From contig NC_077238.1 of assembly GCF_947179165.1 (NCBI RefSeq), positions 59,601,257-59,665,256 on the forward strand: a DNA stretch of 64,000 nucleotides, read 5' to 3'. The position numbers were made by a program, and so were the translations under genes. This stretch comes from Solanum dulcamara. Lineage: Eukaryota > Streptophyta > Magnoliopsida > Solanales > Solanaceae. Each line of letters starts with the position of its first letter. The first letter of the stretch is position 1. Below the pieces are notes generated by a model. That model worked only from the letters and a program-made list of their open reading frames with translations, searched no databases and was not told the origin of the DNA. Of this stretch, positions 1-13,031 are shown piece by piece.

Positions 1-1628
1 ATCTTTGACATATTTGGCATATTTTGGGATACCCTGCAACACATCAATTAAAGGCAAATTAATCTTTACATGTTTAAGCATATTTATGAATTTTTCAAAA
101 CACTCCTCCTCCTTCTTCTTTTTGAATTTTTGTGGTAATGGGGGAGGTGGTTTTGTCTATGGTTCCTGTTCCTTCCTAGGTAACTAGATTCACCATCTTC
201 AACATCTATTTCCTTACTTGTACCTTCACTAACTTTGTTGTGTGGAACTAACTTAGCTAGTGGACGTCCACTTTGGTTACTCACATCATTTACCTTCTTG
301 GGGTTCGGATCAGTGTTACCTGGTAAACCACTTTGCGAATGAGAATTTTTAGCACTAGCTAACTGTCCAACCTGCTACTCTAAATTTTGAGTTGTGATCA
401 GGTATTGATGAGCATCAGCTGCCAACTTAGCTTGGTCAACCATAAATTTCTTTAGCATGTGTTCCATACTCATATTCCCTTCTCTACATGTTTGTTGGCT
501 ATGCTGGCCTTGTTGATTGTAGTTTTATCCTCCTCTCTGTTGTCTATATTGACTATGGCCTTGGTGCTAATTTTGTTGGTTTCCACCATAAGAAAGTTTG
601 GGTGGTTACTCCAACAAGGGTTATAAGTGTTTCCATAGTTTTACTGGCATCCACCCATTTGTGCATTTCATACAAAATTTATCGATTCTGGATTTGCGCC
701 ACAATAATCCGACATATGTTCACTTCTAGCACATACCTCATACCATATTTGTTGCAGCTGAACCACATTTACTGGAGCTTGTTTCTGCCCCAATGCCAAG
801 TTGTTGAAGTGTGTAGACATCATATTTTTTATTGCTGTATTTTGTACTGTTAAGGCTGCCACAACATCAATTTCAAGCATACCTTCCTTGTTTTGGACAA
901 CAGGCCTAGAGTTTCCTTCGTTCCACTTAGGTTTTCCCTGAGATATATAGTTAAGCAATGTATAGAGCTCATCATATATTTTCTCCAATGCCTGTCCACC
1001 TACGTAAAGTTACGAAGAATTTTTGTGTTGGGTTCCAACCCTTAATGAAGGTATGAACCAATACCTCGTTAGTTTGATGATGGTGAGGACAACTAAAGAG
1101 TGGAGATTTGTTCCTGTCCTAGGCTTGGTACAAATTTTTGCCAGATTTCTATTTAGAACTCAAGATTTTGTCTCTTAGCTTTGATGTCTTCCCCGATGGA
1201 AAGAGCCTAATTAGAAACTTTCTAGCAAAATCTTTCCATGAATTAATGGAGTTGAGTGGCTCCGACTTCAACCACCTCCTAGGTTCCCCCAAAAAAGAAA
1301 AGGGAAATAATATTAGCCTCACATAATTAGGAGATACCCCAGTTGGCATGTAAGTGTCATTGATCTCTAGGAAATTCTGGATGTGTACTTGGGGATATTC
1401 ATGAGGAAAACCAGTAAATTGCCCATTAGTGTGCAAAAGTTGCACCATGTGGTGCTTCAATTCAAATTTACCTCCAACTGGCGATTTCTGAATGCTGGAA
1501 GTGACATTCACTATGAGTGGGACTGCCAGATCACATACTATTCTAGCTACCATATTTGTAGGAACCTCTATAGGAACTTTGTGATTATTCTCCTGATTGA
1601 ATTGTGGTACTATATATAGAGCAATCAC
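1..1628 (-). pseudogene. Tat/Athila-type Ty3/gypsy gag remnant
   Basis: Minus-strand gag-like coding in three broken pieces. The best (1628-1149) ends in a retrotransposon gag core with phrases such as PQVHIQNFLEINDTY, RLILFPFSFLGEPRRWLKS and FARKFLIRLFPSGKTSKLRD, close to the gag common in Tat and Athila elements. The piece at 988-668 holds a degenerate zinc-knuckle region (EVCARSEHMSDYCGANPES) in which the normal C-x2-C spacing is lost. A third piece (284-84) is a basic C-terminal tail. Stops and frame changes separate them, so no complete Gag is made. The gag begins about 190 bp from the primer site at 1816-1832, the usual order on the minus strand. The rest of the element lies left of the window. 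Element class is inferred from the gag wording and the primer site. Confidence 0.75.
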
Positions 1629-1815
1629 TCTCCTCCTCTATTGATGTAAGAATCTGTTAGGCTCAGCTAGCACCTCTATGATATTCCTACTTCTTTTCAG
1701 TGTGCCTTATGTTTTCTTAAAAAATAACTGCAGAAATCATAGCTAAGATCAAGTTGTTAACACTAACACAAACAACTGGAAAACTTTGAAAATAAACAAT
1801 TGCCAAATTTAATGT

Positions 1816-1832
1816 CGCTGGCAATAGCGCCA
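1816..1832 (-). promoter_or_regulatory. Primer binding site, tRNA-Asp type
   Basis: Read on the minus strand this is TGGCGCTATTGCCAGC, close to the TGGCGCCGTTGCC primer site typical of Tat/Athila elements. It lies a few bases inside the LTR edge at 1839 and upstream of the gag remnant, the correct order. Confidence 0.65.
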
Positions 1833-1838
1833 AAAACT

Positions 1839-3108
1839 TGTTGCTACCAAAGCACACACAAGTGTATGCGGTCATACAAGTAATACAGTAGTTCTTTTCA
1901 GAACTTGATTGTCGAACCCTAAGGACTTTAATTAGGCTTGTGTAAGATTTTCAATGAACTAGATTATTCATGTTTGTTGTAGAGAGTTAAGTTCAATTAT
2001 ATCTTCAACTAAATTATTAAAAACACTAGTAAGAAATGACTCAGAAAATTTATTAATGTTTAATCAACTTAATAAAGAATTCCAGAGTTGTAGCATTCAT
2101 AGATTTCATGTCCAACATACTTTACTTTGGCATCTAATGGGTCTCTCAATTATTGATTTACAGGGTTGATTTTACAATCATGGTCTCTTGACCTTTAATT
2201 GCCTACCTCTATTGACAGCCTAACTACATCATTGAGCGGGGATTGGCATGAACCAACACAGATTCATTAATCCTATCATCCTTTCCAGTAACCAAGCAGG
2301 GTGTATATGTATGTATCACAGGCATCCTATACACGAATTATCCTAGGCAATTCTAGAACAAACATGCTCCCTATTTCTAATGTTATATCTCTCTTACATC
2401 TCTCGAGTTCCAGGTAGACAATGAATTTATTCTAATGTTGACCATGCATTAAAATAGTATAAATAAGAACATAGGAGTAATTGTATGAATGACACCATTT
2501 AACCAAAGAAAATTATATTAAAACCTTCATCTCGTGACTACAACCCTAGAACGAGGGATTTTAGCCACTTATGATTTTGAACATAATCCAAACAACAATT
2601 AATGGCATAAAAACTTACTTCCAAAAAAAAAGAAGAAGAAATATAACCCTAGAAAAGTTCTCCTTTCATCTTCCTTAGTGAAAACCTTAAAATAAATATT
2701 GAATGTTTAATAAAAAATACAAGTACGTTATTTATAGCCTCAAAAAATGCAAAGTTTCCATCACTGTATTGAAGTTCGTGATGCGGACATTTTTCTGTCT
2801 AGTGTAATTTTGCAATTCTCTCATCTGGCGAAATTCCCTCTACTGTTGAGAGAAATTAATTCCAAGTCCAAAATTAAATCCCTGAAGCTAAGTACGCGAT
2901 GTGGATGCACTCCCACGCAGTGTATTTTCTTCACTTTTATTCCCACTTCATCTTCAAGTTCCACTTTCAATCTGAACTTCTTTTATGGATCCATTCTTCC
3001 TCATTAAGCCCTAAAAGTGTCTAATCATTGGTTAGCTATAATCACACACAAATATTCTAAAAAAAGAACTAAACTATAGGAATTCGCTCTCAAACTCTGC
3101 TATGAACA
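1839..3108 (-). repeat. 5' LTR of the Tat/Athila-type element (right edge uncertain)
   Basis: The left edge starts TGTTGCTACC directly beside the primer site. The segment that follows, with a CACACACAAGTGTATGCGG-like run, resembles the LTR end seen in Tat/Athila elements. The right edge at 3108 (ending GAACA) is my best guess from the inverted TGTT/AACA ends. No target duplication could be verified. No gene is contained. Confidence 0.4.
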
Positions 3109-5480
3109 TGGGTTATTTTACCTATTGGATGCATAAATGCACCCATGTTCATATATATATATATATATACAAATACTACTACTGTCTCACATAATTCAAC
3201 AATCACAAATCATAACACCATTTGTAGTTATTAAAATACAAAGATGAAGTGTAATGCAATGTAGTGCAATGTCATATAGAGTGATACATGTCTGTCCTAA
3301 AAATACACACCCACTGAATCTTAGTTTGGGAACCATGAGGGACTTATCCTGCCATTGGTGTGTCGCCAAATCTCAATTTCCTCTCAAAAATGATTCAAGA
3401 ACGGTGCAGGGCACTCCCCCTTTATTCTCTCAAAAGAATCGACCACAACGTGTGGCACATCCCATTTTTCTTGTCATCATCACAAATTATTATCACAACA
3501 TTTGCATAACATTAATGCAAATAGATAAGTGCATATGATCAATGAATGAAATGTAACCTTCACAACATTAACCTAATACATTCTATCTCAAAACAATATC
3601 ACGAATAAGAAAAAATCATCATTCAATCATTCAGAATGTATCCATTATCACGTTATCAACAAGTTCCTTCTTTAACCCAACTTTACCATTATTAGAATTT
3701 ATTTAATATGCAAAAATAAACAATTATATGAGACGCTTCATCCAATCCCATTACTCCAAATAACACACAATAAGGAAATACAAGGTTCTATATGCTTAAC
3801 AAAGGGTCAAGAAGTGCACTTGCCTCAAACAAACAAACAATCAACCTAGTACTTGAACTTTTCTTGTCCAATGGGTCTCCAAATCAACATAATCTATTCA
3901 TAGATTGAATCACAAATACTAATTTGAAACTAAAAACACCAATATCAAAGATTCTGAAAACTAGGATGAAATTAACCCACAAACCCATTTCCGAAAACTA
4001 GGGTTAAATCTTGAATTTGTGGAAAAATCATGTTACCCAAAGAATTTGAAAGTTAATAGTGAAAACCACACCAAAAATCTAGTTGAAATCATTCCTCAAC
4101 CACCATCTTTCTTACATTACAAGTTCTTGAGAAAACCCCAAAGTTTTGAAGTCAAAATCAATTATTAAAGGTTAACATCATGAATTAATTAGGTTCAACT
4201 GATGATGGGAAGTTAAAATTCATTAAAAATTCCTTTGAAAATCAACTCCACCGATCTTACAGGAATCAAAAAATGGTTAAATGCGAATGAAAACTCGACT
4301 TTGGAATTTTAAATTCTGCCAGGCACTATTTTTTGCGATCACGGAATACCTCCAGGCGGTCGCAAAGAGGAAAGAAAGTGAACATCATTAATTGACTTTC
4401 GCAATCTCGATTAGACCCACATGATGGTAATAACCTAGACGATAATACTACACAATTGCTATATGCCCCCACGCGATCATGAAGCACAAGAGATGTCAGC
4501 TATGCAACTACGAGAAAGCCACACAATCACGATTAATGTTTCACTAGGAACCAAAAACATCAACATCAACAATTACCAAGACTCAAAATATTCACTTGAT
4601 GGACCTTCATGATCCGTTCAAAATCCCTTGTACACAAACCATACATGTTATCTAACCAAATTCGATGTTTCGGACTCAATGAAACCGTCGTAATACGGAT
4701 TAATGGTCTTCTTGACCCGAAGCCCATTTTATTTGTAATAAAATAACTTCCACCCAAAAAACTCAAACACCCCTCCGAATATTAAAAATTCAATCAAGAT
4801 CTTTCCTACGTCTAAAATCATCCCCCAAAACTAAAGGAGTCGTCCAAACTCCAATACGAGTGTCTGAACACCGAATGTTAACCAAAGTCAATTCATTGTC
4901 TAAAATCAATTAAAATTCAAACTTAAAGGGTCAAATCCGCGAAATGACTCCGAAATAGAAAAAGGCAACACACATAGACAAAATTCCATATTCCGAAGAT
5001 GAGAGAACTGACAAAATAGCATTTCGAGACTCGTAGTTTTGGTTGTTGAGAAGAATCACTTTTAACAATATTGAACCTTTCAAAACTCAAAACTTCTAGG
5101 AACTACAAACTTCCAATCAAATTCAAAAAACAACTTCAGAAGCTGATCAAACATAACTGGGGGTAAATATCAGGATAGACAAAATGCTAATTTTCTAATT
5201 TTTCTCCAAAAAATGACCTTCAGCGTCATTATAAAAGTAAAATGGAAATTATGTGTATGAGTCTATTCAATTTATTCAGCTAATGATTAAATGACATATC
5301 TAAATATAATTAGTACAGGTAGTTAATGATTAAATAACTACAATATTCTCATAGCAATCATGTCGAAACCACCATTTCTATTATATAAATTAGATGGTGG
5401 TAATTGCCCATTCACACACAGGTCCAATGTACTTCATCATATGTATTTGTGCAAATATTCAGTGGAATGTAAATTTAGAA
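3109..5480. other. Unclassified non-coding DNA
   Basis: AT-rich sequence with a short (TA)n run near 3150-3168 and no coding signal on either strand. Phrases around 4860-4930 resemble the 'CCGAATGTTAACCAAAGTCAA' stretches common in Tekay-type LTRs, so much of it may be old minus-strand LTR. I could not place ends. Confidence 0.4.
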
Positions 5481-6399
5481 CACTACTAAAAAATTAGGGA
5501 AAATCGACCTCAAAATATAGACTTTCAAAGGTTGATATTCACTGAAATACCGACCCAATATCGATTTACAAGCTTAGGTCAGAATAAACTTGATCTCTTT
5601 TCAATATAGACCTCCGGAGGTCGATATTTACCAACTTTCAAAGGTCAATTTTAATTTTACGTCGAAAATTTATAAATTTGAATTTTTTATTTTTTTTATT
5701 TTTTTGACTTCAAGAGGTCACTATTATATATGTGTTTATTTTTTTCTAATATCTTAAAATATATGTTATATTAATACCGACAATAAGAGGTCAGTATTAT
5801 TTATTTTTATTATTTTAACTTTTTAAGATTTTGACTATCAGAAGTCGATATATTTTTACTTTGTTCTTTTTTTATTTCTTGAGATTCCAACTTCCGGAAG
5901 ACAAAATTATTTATTTTCATTACTTTTGTTTTTTTAAATTCCGACCTCTAGTGGTCGGTTATAATTATTACTATTTTTATTTTATTTTAGAAATTCCAAC
6001 TTCTAGAGGTCAGTATTATAAATTGTTTTTTTTATTTATTTTTTGCAATTCCGACCTCTAGTTGTCGGTATTAATATTAATTTTTTAGGTTTTTTGAAAT
6101 TCCGACCTTTAAAAGTCAGTATTATTTAAAAAAATTATTTTATTATTTTAATAATTTCTGACCTCCAGTGGTCGGTTTTCTGCAAAAAAAATTGGCAGCA
6201 AATTGCTTCTTTTTTTTGCTCAGCTGTATATTTCAATCAAATTAGCTCAAAGCGTTGCCAACACGATATTTTTCTATATTTATGTTACACTATTTCATAG
6301 TAAACTTAAACTAATTCAAATTAAACTTTAATTCATTCAAATTAAACTAATATATGATCAAACAATTTAAAAGTATACAAACTATAACTAAATAAATAA

Positions 6400-6432
<33 letters not shown>

Positions 6433-7085
6433 TACATACATACATGTTTATGATACACTATTCGATGAGTATAACTTCCTAATTAATATCAACATATTCA
6501 TATTTCTTCGATGAATTATCATTTATCTTTTGCCTATGACATGATCACTACATGAGACATCAATTCAAAATTTGGACATACATACCTTGATAGAATTTGA
6601 TTTGTAAAATACTTTACGAATATATTTGTATTGCCTCCAAAAATTAATGAATTATCTATGTTCTATTGTATATATATCGTTAAACGAGATAAGACATTCA
6701 AGGTTAAACGAATAATTATATATATATCTTCATCGCTACATCATTACATGAGAGTTAAGTTAATAATTTGACGATGGACTAATAGAATTTGTTACATTAT
6801 TTTACAAATATATATAATTATCTCATAATTATTATCAATGTTGTTTTGAATTATCGATTTCCTTATCTATTTCACGAAGCCTACTTTTTTTATAAACATA
6901 TACAGAGTTGTTACACTCTTAAAATAATTAATTGTAAGCGTAAAATGAAAATTTAGTGTTATACACAATAGAGAAATAATGATTAATATGAATATTTTTA
7001 AAAAACTGACCTCTGGAAGTCGATTTTATTATAAATAATTGGATAAAATAAAATATATCGACCTCCAAAGGTCGGTATCACAATG
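5481..7085. mobile_element. CACTA-like transposon remnant
   Basis: Begins CACTACTAAAAAATTAGGG, resembling the CACTAC-type terminus of En/Spm elements, and is followed by many copies of a palindromic motif of the form GACCTCnnnGAGGTCGGTATT, like the subterminal repeats bound by CACTA transposases. Two more motif copies lie at 7008 and 7060, which suggests the opposite subterminal region. A matching inverted CACTA end to the right was not found, and there is no transposase ORF. A non-autonomous or truncated element is the simplest reading; a different TIR family is possible. Confidence 0.5.
5605..6180. repeat. ~54-bp tandem array of palindromic GACCTC/GAGGTC motifs
   Basis: Motif starts are at about 5609, 5706, 5779, 5833, 5889, 5943, 5998, 6053, 6104 and 6160. 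From 5779 on the spacing is a regular 51-56 bp. Each unit is a 14-20 bp imperfect palindrome (for example GACCTCCGGAGGTCGGTATT-like) followed by a T-rich spacer. Short hydrophobic ORFs across it are by-products of the T-rich spacers. Confidence 0.8.
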
Positions 7086-7322
7086 ATTTTAATAAAAAAT
7101 AAATTAATTTAAAATGATTGATTGTAAGCCTAAAATGATTCTTGGTCCAATTTGTTCTGGGGAAATGGGTTTTCTGTAGATTGAGTACGTCTTGTTTCGT
7201 TCATTGCAAATATGGGTTTATTTGGGATTTTATTAGAATTTTGTGTGTCAATTTTTTGCTGTGTGTTTTGAAATTTGGAGGTTATTTTCCCTCTCTGTAG
7301 TTTTCTTCCGCATCTATATTTA
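7086..7322. other. Non-coding spacer
   Basis: T-rich DNA between the CACTA-like remnant and the next LTR. Nothing recognisable on either strand. Confidence 0.5.
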
Positions 7323-10300
7323 TGTCACGACCTGAATCCTCAGGTCATGATGGCGCCTACTATAACCCACTAGTAGGTAAGCCAACCTGTAAACCCAAAA
7401 CGTCAATTGATGGGTTTGAGGGCAAAAACTAAACAAGAGTGGAGAATTATAAAGATAAGCAGAAAGAATAAGTGAAAGTAAACCAAAAAACTAAAGATCC
7501 CTCCCAGATTCTGGAAGTCACAAGTACAAAGCTGCTACAAAATAAAAGACCAGTGCAAGTTCTGAAAGTGGACCGTACATATATATACAACAACTGGCTA
7601 GTCTCAAAAAGAAAAAAAAAGGGTCATCCATACTGAAGGAGACAGAAGTGATCCAGAAACGCCAAGTGCTCACCCTAGTCTCCGAATCTGACTGCAACAG
7701 GCTCGATCTATTTGTGACGGTAGCTGGTGCTCGGTCCTGCATCACAAAAGTAGATGCAGAGTGTAGTATGAGTACCAAGACAACAGGTACCCAGTAGGTA
7801 TCATAGGCCGACTGAGCAAAAAAGGTGAAAACAAAATGAAAAAGAGGAATAAGCCTAAATAGGAATCAACATAAGCATCTAAAGTGAAAAGAGTACTATC
7901 TACGAGAGCTACAGCTAACTATACCCAACTAGGCCCCCATAAGCACAATAGGGATACTCGTGCGCAATTTAAATAAAAACACGGACGAACCCCCATAAGC
8001 TCGCCGAGTACACAGAATAGCTACAACTACCATGACTGGAAACCAAGAATCTATGAAGTCAGGAACCGAATAACTGCATTATTTCCAAATCCAAAATCTC
8101 CAAAAGTCAATGAATAAGGGGTGCCTTAGGGGTCAAGGCCGGGAATGGGACTCAGATGCTCGCCCGAATGTTCATAATGGCCAAGGCCGGAACTGGGTAC
8201 CCGGATGCTTGCCATAATACATCAGTATGATCGAGGCCAGGACTAGGTACTCGGATATTTACCATAACACATTGGTGCGGTCTAGGCCTATACTGGTACC
8301 CAGATACTCGCCGTAACACATCGATATGATCGAGGCCGTAACTGAATTCCCGAATGCTCATCATACTAGCAACCTAGTAGAGGCCAAGGATGGGTACCCA
8401 GATGCTCCCCGTTAATTTAAAACAGAGGCCGGGACTGGGTACCTAGATGCTAAAAGATAATTTATCTCATGGTGCCAAATATTCTTCTTCCTAACTAGAT
8501 AATAATAGTACCAAGAATCTCCTTCCTAATGAGTCAACCGATATGCCGCCAAAACTGAAAATGGAGTCAAAGTCAACGATCTCAAAATCTAGTGTTGCCG
8601 ATGCATCACGAAAGTCACGATTATACTGAGTTATGGATGAGGGTATTTTAAGATCAAGGGTAACGCCTAGCTAAGGCCAAACTACCAGGCATAACCTGCT
8701 ATAATATTCTATAAGGATATAAGTCCACCGGAGCGACGCCGCGGCATCTAAAGCAAGTTTACATCCAATACTAACGCCAACATACTCCACAGTATCAACA
8801 ACATGCTCATTCAACTCTCCTTATAATACTAAAAAATAACGACAAGATACACATGCTTCTAAATATACCCAAAAAACCTGATAACAAGCCTAAAGCATGA
8901 TTTCTAACACCTGTGATACACAATTAAACTACCCAATAAAAATTTCAACTATTTCAACATGTTTTCACACATTCTAGCTCAATCTAAAGAAAAGTAAACT
9001 GTAGCCTACCTGTAGGCTAAACACGCGAGCTCCAAATCGCTGTGTCGGAACTTTTCCCTTCCGAACTGCCTTGGAATGTTGTCACGCTATCAAAAATAGA
9101 ATCACATTGATACAGTCGTTTATACACTAATTTTATATATTTTGGAGACAGACCAATTTCGGGGTCTAAAATGGAAAATATGAGACCCGCATACAGAATG
9201 CTGAATTTGACTCTAACAATAGGGTCTAAACATCATTCCAAGCTCACAAATCATATATATAACATAATTTGGGGTGGGAAATAAAGCGGGACAAGCATGC
9301 AACCAAAACTCATAAATTTCAACTAAAAGACGCAAAAAAGGTAGCATCAAGATCAGCTAATTCTGAAGAAACGAGACCCTTTCGATCCAAAAAAATTACA
9401 CTACGATGATCCTTGCGAAAAAACCCTACAGTCTAGCCTCAAAAATCATTCAAATCGGAGTTCATATGATCAAGTTATAATTCACCAAAATTCAATAAAA
9501 TTTCATTCCGAAAAAGACTAAATCAGTAACTAAACACGCATTTTTACCTCAAATGAAGCTTCCCCTCGTGTATCTGATCTCACCATGAGATTATTCAAGA
9601 AATTCTCTTGAATTAAGACCCTTGAATCACCAAATTCGGGTTTATATAGGTCAAAAAATAATTACTCAAAGTTCTTCAAAAACTCAATCGGAAAATGTAC
9701 AATGCTGCAAATAAAATCATAATTGTTACCTGAATCGAATGCTCCAAATCAGTTTTCAATCTATCCAATTCGTTCTCCATAAAAAATCTCATAAGTTTGT
9801 CTTGTGAATCACCCAATTTGGAGCTCTAGAACTCAAGTTATGGGGTTTCAAAGTTGAGGCCAAACCTAAAAACGGGTTTGCCATTTGCACCAGATTTTTT
9901 TGCTGCAATATTTGATTTTGAAAAAGTCCAAAATCTCCGATGGAATGCGCGGGATTCGTTTAGAATCCGATTAAAATAAATCGCATATGCTACCCTACTA
10001 ATTTTGACATTCTGGATTTAATGGCTCATTCACAATTCTCATACGATATCATTTTAGTAATAAGTAGGTCCCACGCCCAAGTGTCATTTTAAACCACATT
10101 CCACAATGGGACTCGAGATTAGATCAAAATCCTCGAAAAGCGAACGAAGGGTCGTTCTAGACAAAAATTGACGGTACTAACCGCGCTGTCAGAATTTTCA
10201 TCCGAGTGCATTTTTCAAAATATTGACCAAAGTCAACCATAGGCTAACTTTCAAAGTCAAAAGCGCTAAATGGCCCCAAACTCGTATCGATTGCCTCGAT

Positions 10301-10530
10301 AGTAATGCCAACAATGCTATTAGCCTAATTTAGACATTTTGGAGTTGATGGAATCATCAGAATTTGAATTTGAGGTCTCCTTGACCTAAAACTCGAAAAG
10401 TCGCAACTAAACCAACTTAGGCCTTCAAAATACCAAAATGGGCTTGAGACCTCTAAAAATTTAGGCAACACTTCTTTTAGACTAAAAACATCCCCCGAAT
10501 GCAATGGAGTCATCAGAATTCTATCTAGAG
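7323..10530 (-). repeat. Long LTR of the E4 family (right edge uncertain)
   Basis: Starts TGTCACGACCTGAATCC and continues with GGTCATGATGGCGCCTACTATAACCC-like text, matching the LTR that begins at 63151 beside element E4 and the 48197 unit. Orientation is therefore minus. No primer site or internal region adjoins the left edge, so it looks like a solo or orphan LTR. The right edge is not secure: the text runs to about 10530 before a polypurine tract of another element appears. No clear target duplication was found. It contains a ~50-bp repeat array and no gene. Confidence 0.5.
8137..8450. repeat. ~50-bp tandem repeat, 7 units, inside an LTR
   Basis: GAGGCCnnnACTGGGTACCCAGATGCT-like units begin at about 8137, 8185, 8235, 8285, 8334, 8382 and 8427, a spacing of 45-50 bp. 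Units differ from one another, so the array is old. Confidence 0.75.
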
Positions 10531-10542
10531 CATCGAATGTTC

Positions 10543-10557
10543 TAAAGGGGGGAAGGA
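10543..10557 (+). promoter_or_regulatory. Polypurine tract of a family-1 retrotransposon
   Basis: TAAAGGGGGGAAGGA immediately precedes an LTR starting TGTTACACC. The same tract adjoins the LTRs at 30252, 34878 and 53865 in inverse orientation. It is the expected plus-strand primer site, so the LTR to its right is a 3' LTR. Confidence 0.8.
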
Positions 10558-12458
10558 TGTTACACCCCGTACTTTGGTACCTTGGAATGATTCTTAAGCT
10601 TCTTAAGTTTCTTAGAAGGCTCTTAAGTTTCTTAGAAGTCGTCATGTGAGTCGGGTAATATATAATGCTATCAAATAATCCTAAGGAAAGGAGAAGGAGA
10701 TACTCCATAAGAGAGAAGAGTGGAAATAGGGTTATAAGAATTCAGAAGAAGTTGGAGGTTAAGGAGTGAGTCGTAGGACTCAACTTACTTGTGAAAGCTA
10801 TTACTTGGGAGATTTTACATACTAAGTTACTTGGGTACACGTCGAGCTTAAGTAGCAAGGAATACATAGACTCTTGAAGTAAGACTAGATTACGAGCTCA
10901 TGAAAGAGAGATAAGGAAATGATGCGCCTACTCAAATGAAGTAGGTGATGCACCTACTTGGAAAAGCAGGTAATGCACCTACTTAGGGTCAAGTAGGTGA
11001 TGCAGCAGCTTGGATCTTGGGTGGACCCATGCTGCCACGTGGTAGCCAATGATTGGAGGCATGATTAAGGTAGCGCCCTAAGGGCTGCCACATGTCACCC
11101 CTAGGGGATGCAATATGGAACCTCCTAAGGATGAATATATATAAGTATGGATGAATAAGGAGTCCTTTTTAGCTTTGGGCAGCCAAAAATGGAGAGCAAA
11201 ATCGTGAGAACAAGAGAGAGGCAGCCACGGGTTTCATAAGTATATAAAGTTAATCTCCCTTTTTGGTATGGTTTTTACGAAACAAGTATATGACTTTCAT
11301 ATGATTTCAAAGAAGTTCCTATTCTTAAAGCCACTAGGATGGCCAATTTCTCGACTTTCAAAAGATATTTTGTTATGCCCTGATATGCGTGTATGATTCT
11401 CAGAAGTTCTATTTTAATATAGTCCATAGTAACTTTCAAAAGGTACTTGATATTACTCTTGTCTCGATTTTGAATAATAGCTCATTTTGATTATTCCATC
11501 GAGTCTCAAATATGATTTAAATTGCATATAGTTTCTCACTACTCCACTCGTGGATGCCTCAATGCTTCCTTAACTGAGCCTGGGCCAGGATTTGTTAACA
11601 CGCGTACCTCTCTACATTGTTTTCCATGCCCCGAATTGAGGGGCAGGTATGACTTATAAATGGGATTTGTGGAGTTATGATGTGCCATATACACATATGA
11701 TATGATATGATATGATATGACCATTTGACGTGATATGATCTGTTATGAAGATATTCCCTACTATGGAGTTATGATGTGTTGTGGCGTTAGTGATGGGGTG
11801 GTGACCATGATTTGTTCACCGAGTCCCATAATGGAGCTGGATATGGCATATGTTTTCTGCATACAATATCTGTGGTTATGAAAAACATTTTGGTATTCTG
11901 GGTAGTTTGCTCATTTGTGCACCTTTTGTTCTGGTAATGACTTTACTTATTACAGTCCATGCTTTACATATTCAGTACATTTTCCATACTGACCCCCTTT
12001 CTTTGGACGGGGAGGGGGTACTGCGTTTCATGCCTATAGGTACAGATGTTCATTTTAGAGATCCACCAGCTTAGGGTTTCCACTCAGCGATGTTGGAAGT
12101 GCTCCACTATTCTGGAGCCTAACTTTTGATACTGGTCATTTGATATATATATATTTATTTGTCCAGGGGTACGGCGGGGGAACTGTCCCGCCATATGTTG
12201 CTTTTACTATTCTCAAAGGTCTGTAGATATATGTATATGGGTTATTTGTCAGTTTGTTCAGTTGTAAATGTTTTTATGTTATGGAAGCCTTGTCGGCTTG
12301 CGTGCCCTTTCATGATATGGTACGAATGAAACAGACTACACGTGTATGAAAATTTAATCACCCACTGGGTTTATATGTATAGTTCTTATATCTAATAAAT
12401 ACATTTATAGGGGTCCAGGACGGACCCCAGTCGCGGCCCACAGGGTTGGGTCGTGACA
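10558..12458 (+). repeat. 3' LTR of a family-1 retrotransposon
   Basis: Runs from TGTTACACCCCGTACTTTGG to GGGTTGGGTCGTGACA (1,901 bp), a TG...CA structure preceded by a polypurine tract. It shares ends and inner text (for example the GATTATTCCATCGAGTCTCAAA region near 11490) with the LTRs at 22212, 27008 and 49971, but in the opposite orientation. It is shorter than those, so it has internal deletions. It carries the AAGTAGGTG/CACCTACTT hairpins at 10930-11003. The internal part of its element to the left is gone. It interrupts the 3' LTR of E2. Confidence 0.75.
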
Positions 12459-12788
12459 TACAGGAGTGACCATCACAGATCACACCATGGTCCGTGAGAA
12501 GCTCCATGGCCTTGGGTGGTCGTCTGTGGTCCTCCACTTGGGAAATTTTCCTATGCTTAGGGGAGGGGTCACGATAGAAGATTTCAGAGTCTGTTGTCCT
12601 CATCGTGGTCCCTTCCTTCCAGGTCTGAGCCTATAAATCTTTACCATGGTTTGTTACCACATTCCTTGATACTTACTACAGACTATGATGGCTTCTATGG
12701 TCAACTCCTAGTGTCAGTTTTTGCGACTTTCTGAAATTTTATCCTTTGTTCCTTGGTTTAGTACCTTCAACATTTTCGGGGTCGTACA
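12459..12788 (-). repeat. E2 3' LTR, first ~330 bp
   Basis: On the minus strand it starts TGTACGACCCCGAAAATG directly after the polypurine tract at 12789-12801 (AAGGGGGAAATAT). It is cut at 12458 by the family-1 LTR. The matching part of the 5' LTR is missing, so LTR divergence cannot be judged. Confidence 0.6.
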
Positions 12789-13031
12789 ATATTTCCCCCT
12801 TGGGAACATTCGTTCTCGAATAAGAATCCTTACCATAGAAGAGGACATGGCATGAGGACTAGCAACCCAACATGAATACAATGACACTTGAAATAATCAA
12901 ACATGAGATCTTTAAACTTTAACATAAAACATAACTTTAAAATTCAACTTCATGAATATGCATGCATATGAAGACTTAGGAAAATTTAAACATAAGAGTC
13001 TTAAATACTTGAGCATGAATGACTTATTACC

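Noticed and set aside
488..853. 121-residue plus-strand ORF
   Set aside because: It is the antisense shadow of the minus-strand gag remnant.
5831..6061. 76-residue F/Y-rich ORF that looks like a membrane peptide
   Set aside because: It is the T-rich spacer of the 54-bp CACTA-like array read in frame.
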